NCBI GenBank assembly: GCA_014382645.1
Contig: JACNJI010000244.1
Span: forward strand, 1 to 21,544
Origin: Verrucomicrobiota bacterium
Lineage (GTDB): Bacteria; Verrucomicrobiota; Verrucomicrobiia; Opitutales; Seribacteraceae
Length of the DNA: 21,544 nucleotides
Direction: 5' to 3'
Both the position numbers and the translations under genes were made by a program. Positions 1 to 6,310 of the stretch are shown here, piece after piece. Every line of letters starts with the position of its first letter. Position 1 is the stretch's first letter. The notes beneath the pieces are model-generated. The model made no database searches. It had not been told where the DNA came from and saw only the letters and a list, made by a program, of their open reading frames with translations.

Positions 1-90
1 TGTGTTTCGAAGCTTCTCTTGGCCTTGTTCGCCGAACCCGGGCACATCCAGTTGCCATTCGTAAATGGCGCGATCTTCTTCAGTCAGCAT
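1..90 (-). CDS. MoeB/ThiF/HesA-like E1 adenylyltransferase, N-terminal fragment
   Basis: The gene starts at the ATG at 90-88 and runs off the left edge, so only 30 codons are visible. They read MLTEEDRAIYEWQLDVPGFG followed by EQGQEKLRNT. This matches the N-terminal helix of the MoeB/ThiF/HesA family (typically LTxEExxRYxRQLxLPGxGxxGQxKL), just before the nucleotide-binding glycine loop. Family members adenylate the C-terminal glycine of ubiquitin-fold sulfur carriers such as MoaD or ThiS. The usual Arg of the RYxRQ stretch is replaced (IYEWQ), a small departure. No Shine-Dalgarno sequence precedes the ATG; the eight bases upstream are CTACCTCC. The 72-base gap to the Ig-like gene upstream leaves it open whether they share a transcript. 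The catalytic region lies outside the window, so MoeB, ThiF and a tRNA-modifying E1 cannot be told apart. Confidence 0.7.
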   Translation of the reverse strand, partial: MLTEEDRAIYEWQLDVPGFGEQGQEKLRNT

Positions 91-162
91 GGAGGTAGTC
101 TAATTTCGGCAAAGAAGGGGGGAAGGCAAAAGGAAAGGAAGTTTGATTTTTGTCCTTAGATC

Positions 163-948
163 CTAATTTTTTTCGTAAGTTGTCCAAGTTCCTTTTGCAT
201 AGTCCCAAAACTGCCGTGCGTTTTCTCTTTCCTTGTAGTAAAGCCATTCCGATGTGGAGTGACGGTAGAAAAATGGGTAAAGTGAGCTGCCCGTGTAAAG
301 CCAACCAAGTTGCCCGTCCCACATCCATAGAGCCGATTCGTCGGCACCCGAAACGAATAGCCATCCGTGCTTGAGATGATAAGCCCATCCATCTCCATTG
401 TCATAGAAATCTCCGAACCATTGTGAACTTTTAAATCCCGCGGCGAAGGTGTCCGTGGTGAGGTGGGACCATGGGGAAGCGGCTTTAGCTTCTTCAATTT
501 GCAGCATCAATGTGTAAGCCGAAGTCGACGGCCCTTCGCGATTTGGCCAACGGTACCCTGTGATTTGAATTTGATATTCACCTGCCGAGGGAAGGGTTCC
601 GGAGATGCTGGGGTTTGCGATGTCACCGTTGAAAGTTAAGCCGTCCGGCAAACCTTGGATAAGATAGCTTTGAGCTTGGTGCCGTAGAGTGTAAAATTCA
701 AAGGAGTAGGAGTCCCCCGCCGAACCTGAAGCAGGGTTTTCGCTATTTGCTTTTACATAGGTAGTGGCTCCCGTTAGCGCGTGTGGCAGAGTTGTGGCCG
801 CTGCTGCGGGCAAGAGAGCCCGAAGTGTTTTAACATGTGCGGCAATCGGAGCGAAAAAGGTCGAAAGGTGTTTACCGAATGGCAAGATCGGCAAGCGTTG
901 AAGAAGCATGGCCAATGTCATGCATAGGATTTTTGCCCTACTTTTCAT
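163..948 (-). CDS. exported putative Ig-like protein with Trp/Tyr-rich C-terminal region
   Basis: From the ATG at 948 the product has 261 residues; an in-frame ATG at 960 would add four and overlap the DUF4266 stop region. The N-terminus (MKSRAKILCMTLAMLLQRLP) looks like a signal peptide or membrane anchor. The middle third has the pattern of bacterial putative-Ig domains: SGSAGDSYSFEF, GLPDGLTFNGD, PSISGTLPSAGEYQIQITGY. The last ~90 residues are extremely aromatic (WFGDFYDNGDGWAYH, HGWLFVSG, LWMWDGQLGWLYTG, YPFFYRH, EWLYYKE). I associate this architecture with Opitutae/Verrucomicrobiota surface proteins of unknown function. It is the last gene of the DUF3570-ApbE-DUF4266 operon and touches the DUF4266 gene. 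HALTGAT near residue 62 resembles an ApbE target motif but has His in place of Asp. Function is unknown; a structural or partner role at the cell surface is a guess. Confidence 0.75.
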   Translation of the reverse strand: MKSRAKILCMTLAMLLQRLPILPFGKHLSTFFAPIAAHVKTLRALLPAAAATTLPHALTGATTYVKANSENPASGSAGDSYSFEFYTLRHQAQSYLIQGLPDGLTFNGDIANPSISGTLPSAGEYQIQITGYRWPNREGPSTSAYTLMLQIEEAKAASPWSHLTTDTFAAGFKSSQWFGDFYDNGDGWAYHLKHGWLFVSGADESALWMWDGQLGWLYTGSSLYPFFYRHSTSEWLYYKERENARQFWDYAKGTWTTYEKN

Positions 949-950
949 CT

Positions 951-1202
951 TTAGTTGCATCCGCAGCCACCACCTCCTGCTCCGCGACCTCCTCGGGAGG
1001 CTTCCCGGCTGTAGAAGGCGTGATCATTCATCTTAACCGCCAATTTGTCTCGATCCGGTCGCATGAGGTAGTCGGCGAGGTATCCCCTTTGCAGGACGCT
1101 CACAGTGGGCTTGGGCGAGCAACCACCAAAGGTAATGGCCGTTAAGACGAATAGCAAAAGCCGCCAAGATTTCTTAATTCCTTGTGTCGTGCAGGTATTC
1201 AT
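951..1202 (-). CDS. DUF4266 small lipoprotein with Gly/Cys-rich C-terminus
   Basis: I chose the ATG at 1202 because AAAGG lies five bases upstream and because it gives a compact 83-residue lipoprotein; a longer reading from 1325 only adds ApbE out-of-frame sequence. The signal peptide is MNTCTTQGIKKSWRLLLFVL then TAITFGGC, with the presumed lipidated Cys at 28. The lipobox has Phe at -3, which is not ideal. The mature part shows the DUF4266 core (LQRGYLADYLMRPDRDKL, then HAFYSREAS) and ends GGRGAGGGGCGCN. DUF4266 genes are, as I recall, frequent companions of DUF3570, ApbE and thioredoxin-like genes. The gene overlaps the end of apbE by 29 bases and is probably translationally coupled to it. 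The two Cys near the C-terminus could bind metal or form a disulfide; that is inference. The role is unknown. Confidence 0.85.
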   Translation of the reverse strand: MNTCTTQGIKKSWRLLLFVLTAITFGGCSPKPTVSVLQRGYLADYLMRPDRDKLAVKMNDHAFYSREASRGGRGAGGGGCGCN

Positions 1203-2145
1203 AAATGCCTTTTGTCCATTCAACGCCGTTTCGGTTTTGTATGCAACCTTCCGCTCCGAAAAACCTATCGATTCTAGCAAGCCCTCGATCCGTTCCATCA
1301 AGCAAGGCGCAGGTCGACAGAACACCTGCTTCCAGACAGGAGCGTGAGATGACGGTTGCCGACAGACAGTTGTTGCTCGTTGGGAAACCTGTGCGATGAT
1401 CGATCAAGTGGCCGTACCTTTTGCCGTTCTTTTCGAAAAACCTTCGATAGTTCCCCGATGTCGCGACAGCCATGCCGGAAACCGAAAAAATCCGTTTTGC
1501 TTGGCCTTGCTTTCCAGGATCTTCAAGACCGACTCGCCATGCAGTCGCGTCGGGGGGAGAACCTTCGGCAAAAACATCGCCTCCAAAGTCGATGAGAAAA
1601 TCTTCCAGCCCGTGCTCGCGGGCCAACTCGGTTACTCGGTCAACGGCATATTCTTTGCCAAAGCCTCCGAAATCTAGTCCCATCCCTGTTTCGGGCAGGA
1701 AGATGGAGTGGTTCTCTCGATGAACTTTCTTCCATCCGATTTTTGAAAGCGCCTCGCTGATTGCTGATTTGGAGGGGATCTGCGGATTCTCGGCTTTAAA
1801 ATCCCAAAGGCGGGAAAGGGGAAGGGTGGTGGGATCAAAGAGCCCTTCCGTCAAAAAATGGAGGGTTTCGCACAGGTCGAAAAGGTGAATGTCTTCCTCG
1901 TCGATTACAACGGGGTTCCGACCGGCGGCATCATTGATCCGGCATATTAGGCTGTCGTCCCTGAATCGGGAATAACGGGCCTCAAAACGGTGCACCCAAT
2001 CGAGGGCGTTTTTTCGAAAGATATCGGCAGCGACCATCGAATTCGCCGTAAAGAGTATTTTGCAATGGGTGCCCATGGCAGGAAACTGCAGACGAAAGAG
2101 ACCGTCAGCCAAGACTTCAGGAGGAATTTTAGATGAAGAGTGCAT
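1174..2145 (-). CDS. apbE: FAD:protein FMN transferase (ApbE family)
   Basis: ApbE enzymes move FMN from FAD onto a Thr/Ser of an extracytoplasmic target protein. The 323-residue product carries family landmarks: PAMGTHCKI near the start, GLFDPTTLPLSRLW, LDFGGFGKEYAVD (usually LDxGGxxKGYAVD), DFGGDVFAEG, VATSGNYRRFF, and HLIDHRTGFP. The ATG at 2145 is preferred because GGGAG sits eight bases upstream; an in-frame ATG at 2160 lacks this and would overlap the DUF3570 stop. No signal peptide or lipobox is visible, unlike many periplasmic ApbE proteins, so it may act in the cytoplasm before target export. The segment equivalent to the usual ADxLxTA Mg2+ site reads EAGVLSTCALL, with Gly where the metal-ligand Asp is expected. 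The likely targets are products of this operon, of which DUF3570 carries a DTWSGAT sequence. Confidence 0.93.
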   Translation of the reverse strand: MHSSSKIPPEVLADGLFRLQFPAMGTHCKILFTANSMVAADIFRKNALDWVHRFEARYSRFRDDSLICRINDAAGRNPVVIDEEDIHLFDLCETLHFLTEGLFDPTTLPLSRLWDFKAENPQIPSKSAISEALSKIGWKKVHRENHSIFLPETGMGLDFGGFGKEYAVDRVTELAREHGLEDFLIDFGGDVFAEGSPPDATAWRVGLEDPGKQGQAKRIFSVSGMAVATSGNYRRFFEKNGKRYGHLIDHRTGFPTSNNCLSATVISRSCLEAGVLSTCALLDGTDRGLARIDRFFGAEGCIQNRNGVEWTKGIYEYLHDTRN

Positions 2146-2147
2146 CC

Positions 2148-3305
2148 TCAGAACTCCCATTGCAGGCCAACGGTATAAATATCCGCGTCCGGATACATAA
2201 GGGGTGAGGTTACTCCGTCACGGCCTTTCATGTCGTACCTCTCGTAGGCCAAGTCTAGGTTGATGTTGTCACCTTTGAACATCGTCAGCTTCAGGCCGTA
2301 GGCGAGACTCTCCATTTTGGAAATCCGATAGTCTGCCGAATAATGGGGCCCCAACCCCGTGGGAGGAGCTCCGGAATTTATTTGGGATTCGTCCAAGATC
2401 GTGACGTAATAATCAGCCGCTGACTGATTATAGTATCTCAGCAAGGGTCGGACGACAAGATTTTCGCCAAAGCGCTGGAACCACTGTACTTCGAAGGTGT
2501 TGCCTCGAATACCGGAATCGTCGGCAAAGAATCGGTAACTGCCTTGGAGGCTAGAACGCAAGGACTCAATGTAGCGAGTTCCCTCGACAAAGACGACGTA
2601 TGCATTGCGGGCATCTGGGCGGTTTTCAGGTGTTTGCCGAAGAATTTTGGTGCCATGCACCGTTGCGTGGTAGGCAACGTTTTTGTACGGATCGCTCAAA
2701 TAACCTGACGGGCGAGAATACGAAAGGTTCACCGCCAACGTAGTCTTGGGGTCGAGGACACGATGGGCACCCAAGATGACCTCGGGGGTTCGCTTGGTTT
2801 GCTCGTCGAATCCCGGGTATCCTATCATTTGCGTATCCACGGTGTCGTCGAGGTAGGAAATCCCGGCGCTTAGAGTGAGAGTTTCTTCCGCATATTGACG
2901 AGCCAGTCGAACGGCATAACTACGCGAAAGGTAATCGGGTTCATGACTGAGTCCGAACTCGAATGATAAGTCGTATTCATCGGTTTCTTTCGAAAGGGTG
3001 ACCACTCCGGCCCGTCTTGTCTCTTCGATCGGGTGGGAAAGCCAGTCGGATTCAGTGGGCGGCAAGCCTATGGGAGTGGCCCCCGACCACGTATCCACAA
3101 TGCCCACGACATCAAGGCTCCATTCTTCCGTGAGGGCTGTTTCCGCTTCGGCGTACCATGAGCGAACGTGAATCCTATCCCCTTCCTCGACCCATTCGCG
3201 ATACTTGGCTCGCAATGCCTTTTCGGCGGTGCTCTTCCGGGTGACCAGTACGAGCAACGCGGCGACCGCCAAGAAGCGAATAGCTCTAATTGCGCTCGTC
3301 TTCAT
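2148..3305 (-). CDS. DUF3570 outer-membrane beta-barrel protein
   Basis: The 385-residue protein starts with an export signal (MKTSAIRAIRFLAVAALLVL then VTRKSTA). It continues with many alternating amphipathic strands typical of a barrel and ends in Phe (VGLQWEF), the usual outer-membrane sorting residue. DUF3570 hallmarks are VDTWSGATPIG near residues 70-80, SYLDDTVD, LDPKTTLAVNLSYS, the GYLSDPYK turn, and HYSADYRISKMESLAYGLKL near the end. The family is uncharacterised and, to my recollection, found mostly beside ApbE and DUF4266 genes. The sequence DTWSGAT (positions 3075-3095) matches the D-x-x-(S/T)-G-A-T motif on which ApbE places FMN; whether it is used is unknown. It is the first gene of the minus-strand operon, and its stop lies within a few bases of the apbE start. 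It is divergent from the phoB-like gene across 154 bases. Confidence 0.88.
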   Translation of the reverse strand: MKTSAIRAIRFLAVAALLVLVTRKSTAEKALRAKYREWVEEGDRIHVRSWYAEAETALTEEWSLDVVGIVDTWSGATPIGLPPTESDWLSHPIEETRRAGVVTLSKETDEYDLSFEFGLSHEPDYLSRSYAVRLARQYAEETLTLSAGISYLDDTVDTQMIGYPGFDEQTKRTPEVILGAHRVLDPKTTLAVNLSYSRPSGYLSDPYKNVAYHATVHGTKILRQTPENRPDARNAYVVFVEGTRYIESLRSSLQGSYRFFADDSGIRGNTFEVQWFQRFGENLVVRPLLRYYNQSAADYYVTILDESQINSGAPPTGLGPHYSADYRISKMESLAYGLKLTMFKGDNINLDLAYERYDMKGRDGVTSPLMYPDADIYTVGLQWEF

Positions 3306-3416
3306 TCGGGGAGAGCCTTGCGAAAGGGTGAGGTTCGGTCAAGCTCTGCAAGTCCGTATTGCTATCGGATTGTCTGGACTTGTTTCTTTCCCTCAGTTGT
3401 CCTGCAATCCTATCTT

Positions 3417-3429
3417 GCCGAAATTCGGC
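3417..3429. promoter_or_regulatory. 13-bp perfect dyad in the divergent DUF3570 / phoB-like intergenic region
   Basis: GCCGAA-A-TTCGGC is a perfect inverted repeat with a one-base centre. It lies 30 bases upstream of the response-regulator start and about 110 bases upstream of the DUF3570 start. It could be an operator for a dimeric regulator in the shared promoter region. It is too short-looped for a stable hairpin and has no T-run, so a terminator is unlikely. PhoB-type regulators bind direct repeats, so this would be for another factor. Chance occurrence is possible. Confidence 0.25.
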
Positions 3430-3459
3430 TTACTCGCGAGGAATCGTTTACTTGATTAT

Positions 3460-4158
3460 ATGAATTGGAAAAAACGCATATTCGTTGTCGACGATGAGGA
3501 AGATCTTACCGACCTTCTGCAATTCCAATTGAAGCGCGAGGGATTCAAAGTGGAGACCGCGAACGATCCATTCGTGGCTCTAAGCGTGGCCCGCGACTAT
3601 GGGCCGGATTTAATCGTGCTGGACGTCATGATGCCCGACTTGGATGGCTACCAACTGCTGCGCATGTTCCGATCCGACCACCAGTTGACCGATGTTCCCG
3701 TGGTCATGCTCACGGCTCGAGCGGGGGTGGAAGACCGGATCAAGGGGCTTGAGAGCGGTGCCGACGATTACATGTGCAAGCCATTCGAAACAAAGGAACT
3801 GATTCTGCGCATCCGTTCCATTTTGAAACGGAGCAGTGAACAAAACCGAGCTCATTCAGGGCGAATTGCCATAGGCAACGTCGCCATCGACGAGGAAGAC
3901 CATTCCGTGAGCATTGGCGGTGTGGAGATTCCCTTTACTGTGACCGAGTTCAAGCTGCTTCAGTTTTTCCTTAAGCGTAAGGGTAGGGTGCAAACCCGCG
4001 AGAACCTCCTTTTGAGCGTTTGGAAGTTCGATGCCGAAGTCGAGACTCGCACCGTAGACGTTCATATTCGCCGACTGCGGAAAAAGATGGAGACGGCCGA
4101 CTTAGAGATCGAGACGGTGCGTGGGGTTGGATATCGTTTGGCGGTAAAAGCAAAGTAG
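3460..4158 (+). CDS. phoB: PhoB-like response regulator, OmpR family
   Basis: The 232-residue product has an N-terminal receiver domain with acidic pocket D11-D12, phosphoacceptor D55 (VLDVMMPD), T85 and K107 (CKPF). A winged-helix DNA-binding domain of the OmpR/PhoB type follows (FTVTEFKLLQFFLKRKGRVQ, RTVDVHIRRLRKKM, IETVRGVGYRL). The open frame extends upstream to 3205, but the ATG at 3460 begins exactly where receiver homology starts (MNWKKRIFVVDDEED). It is followed six bases later by a histidine kinase, then by a phosphate porin and a Na+/phosphate symporter. That context is why I call it PhoB rather than another OmpR-family regulator. No Shine-Dalgarno sequence is evident. Its targets presumably include the porin and symporter genes. 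Confidence 0.9.
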   Translation: MNWKKRIFVVDDEEDLTDLLQFQLKREGFKVETANDPFVALSVARDYGPDLIVLDVMMPDLDGYQLLRMFRSDHQLTDVPVVMLTARAGVEDRIKGLESGADDYMCKPFETKELILRIRSILKRSSEQNRAHSGRIAIGNVAIDEEDHSVSIGGVEIPFTVTEFKLLQFFLKRKGRVQTRENLLLSVWKFDAEVETRTVDVHIRRLRKKMETADLEIETVRGVGYRLAVKAK

Positions 4159-4164
4159 ATTGCC

Positions 4165-5007
4165 GTGTATGTGGAACCATGGATCTTGTCGGCTGTCCTT
4201 CTCGGTTTTGTTTTGGTCTGTTCGGTACTTTGGCGCCGTCGGAGATCCATGGACGGAAAACCTGAAGAGCAAATTTTAGTTGATATTGGAAACGAGGAAC
4301 TGAATCCTCACGATAATACCCGCAGGGATTTTGTGGCTAACGTATCGCATGAGTTGCGTACTCCGCTAGCCATTGTGAAAGGATTCGCGGAAACTCTGGA
4401 CGACAGCTACGAGGAACTGTCAGGCAAGAAACGGCGAGAATTCATAGGAAAGATTCGAAAAAATTCGGATCGTCTTTGCTCCTTGGTCGAGGATCTCCTC
4501 CATTTGGCGGAATTGGAGTCTCCTTCGCATGAACTGAGACTCGAACCCGGCAGTCTTTCAGTTGTTGTCCGTACCGTGGCAGACAGGTTGGGCGAGCGAC
4601 TAGATCTGAATACCCAAAGAATACGACTGGAGCTTGCCGAGGAACGGAAGCCGATCTCCTTCGATCCCTTGAAGGTAGAGTGTGTCATCGAGAACCTTTT
4701 GAGCAATGCCCTTCGCTATGCCCGCGATTCCTCCGTTATAACTATTCGAACTATTTTTGATGAAGATCCAAAAGTGATCCGTTGTGAAGTTCAAGACGAT
4801 GGCTGCGGCATTCCAGAGAAGGACGTTCCCCATCTTTTCGAGCGATTCTATCGTGTCGACAAGGGACGTTCCCGGGAGAGCGGTGGCACGGGCTTGGGTT
4901 TAAGCATCGTGAAGCATATCGTGGAATTGCATGGCGGCGCGGTATCCGTTCGGAGTGAGCTCGGTGAAGGAACGATCTTCTCCTTTAGCCTGCCCTGCGG
5001 TTCCTGA
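4165..5007 (+). CDS. phoR: PhoR-like sensor histidine kinase, minimal form
   Basis: The start is GTG at 4165 (GTG at 4171 is an alternative). The 280-residue protein has one N-terminal membrane segment (about residues 5-23, WILSAVLLGFVLVCSVLW) followed by Arg-rich cytoplasmic sequence. It continues directly into the dimerisation/phosphoacceptor domain with His62 in NVSHELRTPLAIVKGF, then the ATPase domain: N-box ENLLSNALRYA (about 176-186), G1 DDGCGIP (211-217), F-box LFERFYR and G2 GGTGLGL (240-246). There is no periplasmic loop, HAMP or PAS domain, so it is shorter than E. coli PhoR and probably takes its input from protein partners. Pairing with the PhoB-like gene six bases upstream and the phosphate genes downstream supports the PhoR call. 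Confidence 0.88.
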   Translation: MYVEPWILSAVLLGFVLVCSVLWRRRRSMDGKPEEQILVDIGNEELNPHDNTRRDFVANVSHELRTPLAIVKGFAETLDDSYEELSGKKRREFIGKIRKNSDRLCSLVEDLLHLAELESPSHELRLEPGSLSVVVRTVADRLGERLDLNTQRIRLELAEERKPISFDPLKVECVIENLLSNALRYARDSSVITIRTIFDEDPKVIRCEVQDDGCGIPEKDVPHLFERFYRVDKGRSRESGGTGLGLSIVKHIVELHGGAVSVRSELGEGTIFSFSLPCGS

Positions 5008-5028
5008 ATTTACTACGCCTCTTCCCTC

Positions 5029-5044
5029 AATTGGGAAATTGGGA
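5029..5044 (+). repeat. tandem 8-bp repeat with overlapping hairpin downstream of the kinase gene
   Basis: AATTGGGA occurs twice in direct succession at 5029-5036 and 5037-5044. The first copy overlaps an inverted repeat TTCCC-TCAATT-GGGAA (5022-5037), and the second GGGA could pair with the same TTCCC. There is no T-run after it, so it does not look like a strong intrinsic terminator. It may attenuate read-through from the regulator pair into the porin gene or simply be chance. Confidence 0.3.
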
Positions 5045-5063
5045 GTGAATCATCTCCTGCATT

Positions 5064-5108
5064 TGTAACGTTTTCTTCGCAAGATCGTAATTTTAATCTG
5101 CTATTATA
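5064..5108 (+). promoter_or_regulatory. possible porin promoter with Pho-box-like repeats
   Basis: In the 141-base gap before the porin, GTAACGTTTT (from 5065) and GTAATTTTAA (from 5087) are similar 10-mers exactly 22 bases apart, two periods of the 11-base Pho-box unit. The unit between them (TTCGCAAGATC) does not match. A TATTAT hexamer at 5103-5108 could serve as the -10 element, with no good -35. That arrangement is seen at PhoB-activated promoters. The match to the enterobacterial TGTCATA unit is poor, so this is a tentative call resting mainly on the location. Confidence 0.25.
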
Positions 5109-5148
5109 AATGGAAACTTTAAACCATTCACAATCCGATAACAGTAAA

Positions 5149-6267
5149 ATGAACGGAAAAACCATAGCCATTCTGCTATCGATCACTTGTTTTGCATCCG
5201 CGAGTGGACAGGACGCCAAGAAGTCCGGCTACGACAAAATCTGGAGCAAAGTGGTATGGTATGAGAATGAAGAGAACGACGTTCTTCAGAAGATTGCATT
5301 CACGGGTCGTCTGCAGGGAGACTATCATAGCTTCGATGATGACGCTGGAGGAACATCCGAAAGCGACTACGATTGGCGACGTTTTCGAGTTGGCTTCAAA
5401 GCCTCTTTTTTTAATAGGCTGACCCTCCATTCGGAGGCCGACATGAACCTCAATGATCCTTCGCCTCTCTACAAGAAACTTACGGATACCAATCTTTCAT
5501 GGACCACGGAAGGCGGGGTGAAGATCAAGATGGGAAAGCAATCGGCACCTTTTACTTTGCATGGTTCGACGTCATCCAAAAAGCTTTACACTCTCGAAAG
5601 AGGTAAGGTTGCAAGTAATATCTGGTTTTCCAACGAATACTATTCCGGGCTTACCGTCTCAGGCAAAAAAGGTAGCTGGGAGTATTTCACCGGAATCTAT
5701 TCGAGCGATCTTGGACCGGAGTTCGACGAGGCTTTTGACTACGGTTGCTTTGGTCTTTTTTCCTTGGGATACAACTTCAAGGAAAATTTAGAATTGGATA
5801 ACGCCTTGGTTCGCTTGGATTACGTCAAGCAACAGGAAAATACGGCGAATCCCTCAAAACAGCCTGATCACAAGAATATAACTTCATTGGTAACCAAGTT
5901 CGAGAAGGATAATTTGCACCTTTGGGCAGACCTAAGCTTTTCCGATGGATATGGCTCCCAAACCGATCTATTTGGTCTGCAGTTCATGCCCTTCTACGAT
6001 ATTACCGACAAGACCCAAGCGGTTTTTAGCTACACTTACTTAAAAAGCTCCGGCGGAGACGGTATCAAGCTAACCAAATACGAGAAGGATTTGTTTAGTG
6101 GCAAGGGCAACGAAACCAGTGAAAGCTTTCTCGGACTGAATCACTTCTTCTATGGGCATAAGTTGAAGTGGCAAAATGGAATCCAATACACTGAAATGGA
6201 GACCACCTCGGTTGGCGACAAGTACGATGGCTGGGGGTTTACCTCCGGAATCCGTATCAGTTGGTGA
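5149..6267 (+). CDS. phosphate-selective porin, OprP/OprO family
   Basis: The ATG at 5149 gives a clean signal peptide (MNGKTIAILLSITCFASASG) and a 372-residue precursor; an in-frame ATG at 5110 would add 13 polar residues in front. Porin O/P features are AFTGRLQGDYHSFDDD, YDWRRFRVGFKASFFNRLTL, EADMN, VKIKMGKQSAPFTLHGSTSSK and repeated amphipathic strands. The protein ends in Trp (GIRISW), consistent with an aromatic outer-membrane targeting residue. Family members form trimeric 16-strand barrels that favour phosphate or polyphosphate. The placement between the PhoB/PhoR pair and the Na+/phosphate symporter supports a phosphate role. The substrate-binding Arg/Lys ladder cannot be assigned by eye. 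No Shine-Dalgarno sequence is visible. Confidence 0.85.
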   Translation: MNGKTIAILLSITCFASASGQDAKKSGYDKIWSKVVWYENEENDVLQKIAFTGRLQGDYHSFDDDAGGTSESDYDWRRFRVGFKASFFNRLTLHSEADMNLNDPSPLYKKLTDTNLSWTTEGGVKIKMGKQSAPFTLHGSTSSKKLYTLERGKVASNIWFSNEYYSGLTVSGKKGSWEYFTGIYSSDLGPEFDEAFDYGCFGLFSLGYNFKENLELDNALVRLDYVKQQENTANPSKQPDHKNITSLVTKFEKDNLHLWADLSFSDGYGSQTDLFGLQFMPFYDITDKTQAVFSYTYLKSSGGDGIKLTKYEKDLFSGKGNETSESFLGLNHFFYGHKLKWQNGIQYTEMETTSVGDKYDGWGFTSGIRISW

Positions 6268-6310
6268 ATGAAGTATCATTTTACCGAAACATCTAAACCT
6301 GGTCTGAAAA

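Noticed and set aside
3350..3381. Inverted repeat AAGTCC ... GGACTT in the divergent intergenic region
   Set aside because: Six-base arms with a 20-base loop are expected by chance; nothing else supports an operator or hairpin.
5022..5037. Hairpin TTCCC-TCAATT-GGGAA as an intrinsic terminator after the kinase gene
   Set aside because: The stem has only five pairs and no T-run follows it, so terminator function is not supported.
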